The position numbers were made by a program, and so were the translations under genes. From an uncultured bacterium (GTDB lineage Bacteria > Patescibacteria > Paceibacteria > UBA9973 > Zambryskibacteraceae), in contig CAIXDB010000120.1 in assembly GCA_903918125.1 (NCBI GenBank), positions 1 to 13,789 of the forward strand: a stretch of DNA of 13,789 bases, given 5' to 3'. Below, piece after piece: positions 10,153-13,789 of the stretch. The notes below the pieces were generated by a model, which was given only the letters and a program-made list of their open reading frames with translations, was not told where the DNA came from and made no database searches. Positions within the stretch are counted from its first letter, which is position 1. Every line of letters begins with the position of its first letter.

Positions 10153-11148
10153 ATGTTTATAGACGAACTGACACTCAATATTACGGCGGGGAAAGGTGGC
10201 GATGGCATAGTCTCGTGGATGCACGAGAAGGGTATTGACCATGCCGGTCCGGGCGGAGGCGACGGTGGCAGGGGTGGGGACGTGTACCTGAAAGGCGTGC
10301 CGGATATCGCTCGACTTTCGGCATATCGCTTTGTCAAAGACTTCGAGGCGGGAAAGGGAGACTCCGGACACCAAGACTGTATGCATGGCAAAGGCGGGGA
10401 TGACCTGACCATTGAATTGCCGTTTGGCAGTGTGGTGACCAATACGGAAACAGGCGAGAGTACCGAGGTACTGTCTCAAGAGCCGATTTTCTTTTTGAAA
10501 GGTGGTAACGGTGGACGAGGCAATGCGTACTTCAAAGGCTCAAAAAATATTCGTCCGAAAGAATTTACGTACGGCAAACCTGGTGAAAGTGGCATATTCT
10601 TTATCGAGTTGAAGCTTATCGTTGATATAGGTTTAGTAGGGTTTCCTAATGTTGGTAAATCGAGTCTGCTCAATGAAATCACTAAAGCCAAGGCAAAAGT
10701 GGGGAATTATCAATTTACCACACTCGTGCCGAATCTTGGCGAGTTGTACGGGTTTATTATCGCCGATATTCCAGGATTGATAGAGGGGGCGTCCGAAGGG
10801 AAGGGACTTGGACACAAATTTCTGCGTCATATTGCCCGCACAAAGATGATTTTGCACTGCATTTCCTGCGAACCGGCTATTTCTGATGCACCGGAAGGCA
10901 ATCCGGCTGACCCGCAGGAGGCCTACAAAGTCATTCGCAAGGAGCTCGAGGAGTACAGCCCGGAACTAGTCAAGAAGCCGGAGGTCATTCTTCTGACCAA
11001 GACTGACCTGGTGGACGAAAAAACTCTCGCCTCGTACGTCAAGCTATTCAAAAAAACTCACGAGCACGTCCTGACCGTCTCCATCGTGGACGACGCATCG
11101 GTCAAGAAAATGTCCGACGAGCTGGTCAAAATACTTCGAAATATGTAA
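10153..11148 (+). CDS. obg: Obg family GTPase (CgtA)
   Basis: 331 residues. The glycine-rich Obg domain covers 1-157 (AGKGGDGIVSW, GPGGGDGGRGGDVYL, KGGNGGRGNAYF), followed by the G domain: GFPNVGKS (163-170, G1), TTLVPN (189-194, G2), DIPGLIEGAS (205-214, G3) and TKTD (282-285, G4). Obg binds the large ribosomal subunit and links GTP level to ribosome assembly and stress. Oddities: the usual FRREK block near residue 22 is replaced by WMHEKG, and G4 is TKTD rather than NKxD, which may relax the contact to the guanine base. There is no C-terminal TGS-like or OCT domain. It lies between the MYG1-like gene (12-nt gap) and gatB (9-nt gap). Confidence 0.95.
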   Translation: MFIDELTLNITAGKGGDGIVSWMHEKGIDHAGPGGGDGGRGGDVYLKGVPDIARLSAYRFVKDFEAGKGDSGHQDCMHGKGGDDLTIELPFGSVVTNTETGESTEVLSQEPIFFLKGGNGGRGNAYFKGSKNIRPKEFTYGKPGESGIFFIELKLIVDIGLVGFPNVGKSSLLNEITKAKAKVGNYQFTTLVPNLGELYGFIIADIPGLIEGASEGKGLGHKFLRHIARTKMILHCISCEPAISDAPEGNPADPQEAYKVIRKELEEYSPELVKKPEVILLTKTDLVDEKTLASYVKLFKKTHEHVLTVSIVDDASVKKMSDELVKILRNM

Positions 11149-11157
11149 GATAAGGTC

Positions 11158-12609
11158 ATGGCAAACTACACCATGACCATCGGGCTCGAAATACACGCCG
11201 AGTTGAAAACTCAATCGAAGATGTTTTGCGGGTGCGTAAACTCCGGCGACGAGCGCGAACCGAACGTGCACATCTGTCCCATCTGTATGGGCTACCCGGG
11301 CACATTACCCGTGGTGAATACATCCGCTGTCAAAAAAGTTCTGCTTGTCGGTGCCGCTCTCGGCTCGACACTCGCCACAGATTTCACCGAGTGGGATCGC
11401 AAAAACTATTTCTATCCCGACATTCCAAAAGGTTATCAAATCAGTCAGTACAAATATCCTCTTGTGTCCGGTGGGAAACTTGCCGGTGTTGAGCTGACAC
11501 GCATACATCTCGAAGAAGACACCGCGCGTTCGTCGCATGAGACGCCCGGTGTATCGCTTGTGGACTACAACCGCGCCGGAGTTCCACTCATGGAACTTGT
11601 CACCGAGCCTGTCATTCATTCGGCGGAACAAGTGATGAAATTTGCGCAGGAGTTGCAACTGCTTTTGCAAACACTCGGCGCGTCGGATGCGAACATGGAG
11701 AAAGGTGAAATGCGTGTGGAGGTAAATATTTCGGTGTCAAAAACGGAAACATTCGGTACGAAAGTTGAAGTGAAAAATATAAATTCTTTTCGTGCTGCGG
11801 GCAAGGCAGTCGAGTTTGAATTCGCGCGACAGACGGCACTTCTCGAGAGGGGGGAGTCTATAAAACAGGAAACGCGCGGGTGGGATGAAAATAAAAACAT
11901 CACATTTTCACAGCGCTCAAAAGAGAATGCGCACGACTATCGCTATTTTCCGGAGCCGGATATTCCAAAGTTTGTACTCTCGGAAATTCCGGAATTTTCG
12001 CTCGCAAATTTGAAAAAAGAATTGCCGGAATTGCCGTGGGAGAAACGTGCACGATATGCGAGTGAGTGGGGATTGAAAGATGAAGATATTGAGGCGTATG
12101 TCGTGAACTCCGAGCTCGGAACGTATTTTGAAGCATGCGTCAGTGCTTTGCAAAAGATCGAAAATGGAAGTATACAAAGTGGTGATGCTGTGAAAATTTT
12201 GTCGAACTACATCACATCGGACTTGGTGGGATTTGTAAAAAATTCGACGGAAAGTTTTGCAGAAATCACAGCAAAACTGACACCGCAAAAAATGGCGAAA
12301 TTGATTGATATGATGCAGGAAGGAACGCTTTCATCGCGCGGTGGGAAAGATATTCTGAAAGTGTTGTGCGAAGTCGGAGGCGAGCCGGAACAGATCGCGG
12401 AAAAAAAAGGTTTGATACAAAAAAATGACACGGAAGAATTGAAAAAAATTATCGCGGAAATTATCATGGCAAACCAGACGGTCGTCGCGGAATACAAATC
12501 AGGCAAAGAATCCGTACTACAATTTTTCGTCGGACAGGGAATGAAGGCCACGAAGGGAAGTGGCAACCCGGCACTGCTCCAGCAGATTGCTCGAGAACTA
12601 TTGAAATGA
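11158..12609 (+). CDS. gatB: Asp-tRNA(Asn)/Glu-tRNA(Gln) amidotransferase subunit B
   Basis: 483 residues, typical for GatB. It forms GatCAB with GatA and GatC and activates mischarged Glu-tRNA(Gln)/Asp-tRNA(Asn) for amidation. Motifs: GLEIHAELKTQSKMFC (9-24), the zinc-type Cys set C24, C26, C40, C43 (FCGC, CPICMGYPGTLP), RKNYFYPDIPKGYQISQY (81-98), HLEEDTARS (around 120), DYNRAGVPLMELVTEP (around 138-153), EVKNINSFRAAGKAVE, and RGWDE...AHDYRYFPEPD. The C-terminal third is the YqeY-like tRNA-binding domain (SSRGGKDILKVL, LQFFVGQGMKATKGSGNP). gatA and gatC are not in this window. It follows obg by 9 nt; AAGG lies only 2-3 nt before the ATG, too close for a normal Shine-Dalgarno. A strong terminator follows immediately. 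Confidence 0.97.
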   Translation: MANYTMTIGLEIHAELKTQSKMFCGCVNSGDEREPNVHICPICMGYPGTLPVVNTSAVKKVLLVGAALGSTLATDFTEWDRKNYFYPDIPKGYQISQYKYPLVSGGKLAGVELTRIHLEEDTARSSHETPGVSLVDYNRAGVPLMELVTEPVIHSAEQVMKFAQELQLLLQTLGASDANMEKGEMRVEVNISVSKTETFGTKVEVKNINSFRAAGKAVEFEFARQTALLERGESIKQETRGWDENKNITFSQRSKENAHDYRYFPEPDIPKFVLSEIPEFSLANLKKELPELPWEKRARYASEWGLKDEDIEAYVVNSELGTYFEACVSALQKIENGSIQSGDAVKILSNYITSDLVGFVKNSTESFAEITAKLTPQKMAKLIDMMQEGTLSSRGGKDILKVLCEVGGEPEQIAEKKGLIQKNDTEELKKIIAEIIMANQTVVAEYKSGKESVLQFFVGQGMKATKGSGNPALLQQIARELLK

Positions 12610-12610
12610 A

Positions 12611-12660
12611 CTAAAAAAGAAGGTAACCTTCCTTTCAGGGAAGGTTACCTTCTTTTTTAG
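12611..12660. terminator. bidirectional terminator between gatB and the MerR-like gene
   Basis: A perfect 22-bp stem: 12611-12632 with 12639-12660, loop TTTCAG. The A6 and T6 tracts are at the ends of the arms, so a U-run follows a GC-containing stem on either strand. Each arm contains the odd palindrome GAAGGTAACCTTC (one in its complementary form), so each arm can also fold alone. It begins 2 nt after the gatB stop and includes the stop of the convergent gene. Confidence 0.92.
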
Positions 12661-12899
12661 TCGGTGAGGTGGGTGACAATGAGCTTGCGAATAGCCTGCT
12701 TGGTGCTCTTGCGCAGGCCGGCATTCGTCTCAATCTCTTGGATGACCTCTTCGAGATCCTCAATCTTGTAAACTCGATAGTTGTTCATCGGGTGACGGTG
12801 TGCCTTGAGCTTGCCGTTCTTATCCCAGTTACGTAGCGTGAGCGGTGAGACACCGAGAATCTTTGATGCTTGCTTTATTGTTATGTAGAGTTTTGCCAT
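12657..12899 (-). CDS. small MerR-type helix-turn-helix protein
   Basis: 80 residues. The N-terminal part is a MerR winged helix-turn-helix: ITIKQASKILGVSPLTLRNW (6-25) for the HTH, DKNGKLKAHRHP (26-37) for the first wing, and YRVYKIEDLEEVIQEI (41-56). There is no dimerisation coiled coil or ligand domain, only a short basic tail (KSTKQAIRKLIVTHL). Such minimal forms occur as small regulators, excisionase-like proteins and recombinase-associated factors; which applies here is not clear, and no recombinase gene is in the window. It faces the 890-base palindrome-rich region that contains its promoter. A TATAAT box on the minus strand lies 17 nt upstream of the ATG. Convergent with gatB, sharing the terminator. 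Confidence 0.85.
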   Translation of the reverse strand: MAKLYITIKQASKILGVSPLTLRNWDKNGKLKAHRHPMNNYRVYKIEDLEEVIQEIETNAGLRKSTKQAIRKLIVTHLTD

Positions 12900-12916
12900 A
12901 TTTTATTTGTTAAACT

Positions 12917-12922
12917 ATTATA
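12917..12922 (-). promoter_or_regulatory. -10 element of the MerR-like gene
   Basis: TATAAT on the minus strand (ATTATA on the plus strand). A convincing -35 is not seen. The predicted leader is about 10 nt, longer than for the plus-strand genes here. Confidence 0.45.
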
Positions 12923-13165
12923 AACATTACTAAAGATATACTGTTATTATATAATTGATTATGCATGTTATGCAATGATTAGAAAGATAAATCTGTGGAT
13001 GGGTGACCGTTCTGTGTCTTTTATGTCATGATGTGGGCTCAGCAAGGGAAGTAAAAATAAAAAATGGCTTAAATGCTCACACAATACTCATGTATCGGAA
13101 TACTCTCTTGGGAGATGAATCTGTACAAAATTTTTTATAATACTTTTACAATGTCGACATGTGTC

Positions 13166-13200
13166 AAATATTAAAAATTTTTGAAAAATTTTTAATATTT
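13166..13200. repeat. 35-bp perfect palindrome, all A/T except the centre
   Basis: Arms of 17 bp (13166-13182 and 13184-13200) around a single G at 13183. A 10-bp palindrome ATGTCGACAT (13151-13160) lies five bases upstream. Confidence 0.85.
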
Positions 13201-13310
13201 TCACTCAACCCACATTAAATTCTATCACAAAACAAAAAATAAAAGTAAAGTTGATAAAAATAATTCGTAAATTTTTTCTTTAATTTTTTAGAAAAAATGC
13301 TCAAAAATTC

Positions 13311-13348
13311 ACATCTCGAGTAACCGAGATGTTGTTATTTATCAACAT
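13311..13348. repeat. two overlapping, mutually exclusive hairpins
   Basis: ACATCTCG (13311-13318) pairs with CGAGATGT (13325-13332). ATGTTG (13329-13334) pairs with CAACAT (13343-13348). They share 13329-13332, so only one can form at a time, as in attenuator-like switches. The second arm overlaps TTATCAACA. Confidence 0.55.
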
Positions 13349-13393
13349 ATTTTACATAAAATGTATTTTTCAAAAAATTGCACATTTTTTAGC

Positions 13394-13430
13394 ACTATTT
13401 ATCTTTATAAAAATAAATAGTACCAGGTAC
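13394..13430. repeat. 28-bp near-perfect palindrome plus GTACCAGGTAC
   Basis: ACTATTTAT (13394-13402) pairs with ATAAATAGT (13413-13421), and the centre TTTATAAA is itself palindromic, leaving one mismatch (13403/13412). It overlaps the odd palindrome GTACCAGGTAC (13420-13430). Confidence 0.65.
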
Positions 13431-13519
13431 ATATTTCTCTGTTTTCAAGGTCAATTTTTCATGTTTTTATGCAAAAAATACCTCAAATTTTCTTGACATC
13501 GTGAGATCAAAGTTTGAGT

Positions 13520-13626
13520 GAGATAATCAAGACAATCAGACTCCGAATATAACCGGTTCAGGATGTCTGGAGTCGCCCTTGTCTCCCTAGGTGCGCGCTC
13601 TACGCCCTCTCAGTGAGGATTATCAC
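13520..13626 (+). ncRNA. candidate multibranched structured RNA (strand uncertain)
   Basis: A GC-richer island in AT-rich DNA. GATAATC (13522-13528) pairs with GATTATC (13618-13624) as a closing helix. Inside are GACTCC (13539-13544)/GGAGTC (13569-13574), with AACCGGTT in its loop, and AGG(U)GCG (13589-13595)/CGCCCT (13603-13608). TTGACA (13493-13498) and TGA GATAAT (13519-13527) lie at the 5' side but are 23 nt apart; if the latter is the -10, the closing helix would not be transcribed. It is not recognisable as tRNA, tmRNA, SRP or RNase P RNA. Confidence 0.3.
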
Positions 13627-13700
13627 GGATAACCGGGGGATTATGAATGTTGAGCCATCTTCTAAAGGACATTTTTATTTGGTTCGTTATCTTGTTGAAA

Positions 13701-13748
13701 AAAGGATGGGCATCATCCTTTGGTTGGCAAGGATGATGCCCATCCTTT
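13701..13748. repeat. 20-bp perfect inverted repeat with self-folding arms
   Basis: 13701-13720 and 13729-13748 are exact inverted arms around TGGTTGGC. Each arm also has AAGGATG and CATCCTT around 5 bases, so each can fold alone, giving one long hairpin or two small ones. No T-run follows on the plus strand, so it is not a typical intrinsic terminator in that direction. Confidence 0.85.
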
Positions 13749-13789
13749 GACGTTCGACCGACGCGTTAAAAAGATCAAAAATTTTTCAA

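Larger units (their letters stand above)
12900..13789. other. 890-base non-coding, palindrome-rich region
   Basis: No reading frame on either strand is convincing. The first part (12900-13500) is very AT-rich and contains a 35-bp perfect palindrome, several shorter ones, and motifs near the DnaA-box consensus (TTATCAACA 13339-13347; TGTGGAT 12994-13000). A GC-richer block (about 13530-13650) can form several helices. A 20-bp perfect hairpin lies at 13701-13748. The motif TTTTTGAAAA/TTTTTCAAAA recurs here and in the spacer at 3003-3242. Confidence 0.6.

Noticed and set aside
11152..11157. Shine-Dalgarno of gatB (AAGG)
   Set aside because: Only 2-3 nt separate it from the ATG, too close for normal pairing with 16S rRNA.
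13520..13650. tRNA, tmRNA, SRP, 6S or RNase P RNA gene
   Set aside because: I looked for T-arm, CCA, tag-peptide, GGAAG-loop and P4-type signatures on both strands and found none.
13701..13748. Intrinsic terminator on the plus strand
   Set aside because: No U-run follows the 20-bp stem on that strand; recorded as an inverted repeat of unknown role.
12900..13789. CRISPR array
   Set aside because: The repeats are palindromes at irregular spacing, not regularly spaced direct repeats, and no cas gene is present.

Overview
The window looks like bacterial chromosome from a streamlined genome, most consistent with Candidate Phyla Radiation / Patescibacteria (Parcubacteria-like). The reasons are inference from gene content and style: an unusual SecA with an extra segment in its first ATPase lobe and a shortened C-terminal half, a MYG1-type DHH hydrolase, an Obg without a C-terminal extension, almost no Shine-Dalgarno sequences, and promoters placed so close to start codons that many mRNAs should be leaderless. 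No rRNA, tRNA or CRISPR array was found.

Layout. 3-374: 3' end of a TPR protein. 408-528: a promoter followed by a short structured RNA with its own terminator. 581-1446: an AT-rich gene of unknown function, split by a -1 frame change at a run of seven A. 1506-2339: DinD-like protein. 2336-3002: a HicB/HicA-like toxin-antitoxin pair behind a promoter and a 107-nt two-part hairpin. 3003-3242: AT-rich spacer with palindromes and a perfect DnaA-box sequence. 3243-3293: a 16-residue Lys/Ala peptide gene with a strong terminator. 3375-6047: secA. 6079-7119: Fic AMP-transferase. 7155-8078: membrane-anchored extracytoplasmic protein. 8117-9119: a thioredoxin-fold protein plus DsbB-like membrane protein (disulfide formation), ended by a 126-nt hairpin. 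9241-12609: MYG1-like hydrolase, obg and gatB. A perfect 22-bp bidirectional terminator separates gatB from a convergent small MerR-like regulator (12657-12899, minus). 12900-13789: about 890 bases without a gene, very AT-rich, containing several long perfect palindromes and a GC-richer block that may be a structured RNA.

How it works together. The core genes serve secretion (secA), oxidative folding outside the membrane (thioredoxin-fold/DsbB pair), ribosome assembly (obg) and Gln/Asn-tRNA formation (gatB). Between them sits an accessory segment (about 400-3000) of DinD, the TA pair and a damaged AT-rich gene, which looks acquired. The most distinctive property is transcriptional: at least seven genes have a -10 element (mostly extended TGn type) ending 6-8 nt before the ATG, and several promoters re-use the stop codon of the previous gene. 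The least explained parts are the non-coding ones: the 441-528 RNA, the 2365-2471 and 9108-9233 long hairpins, and the palindrome-rich 12900-13789 block.
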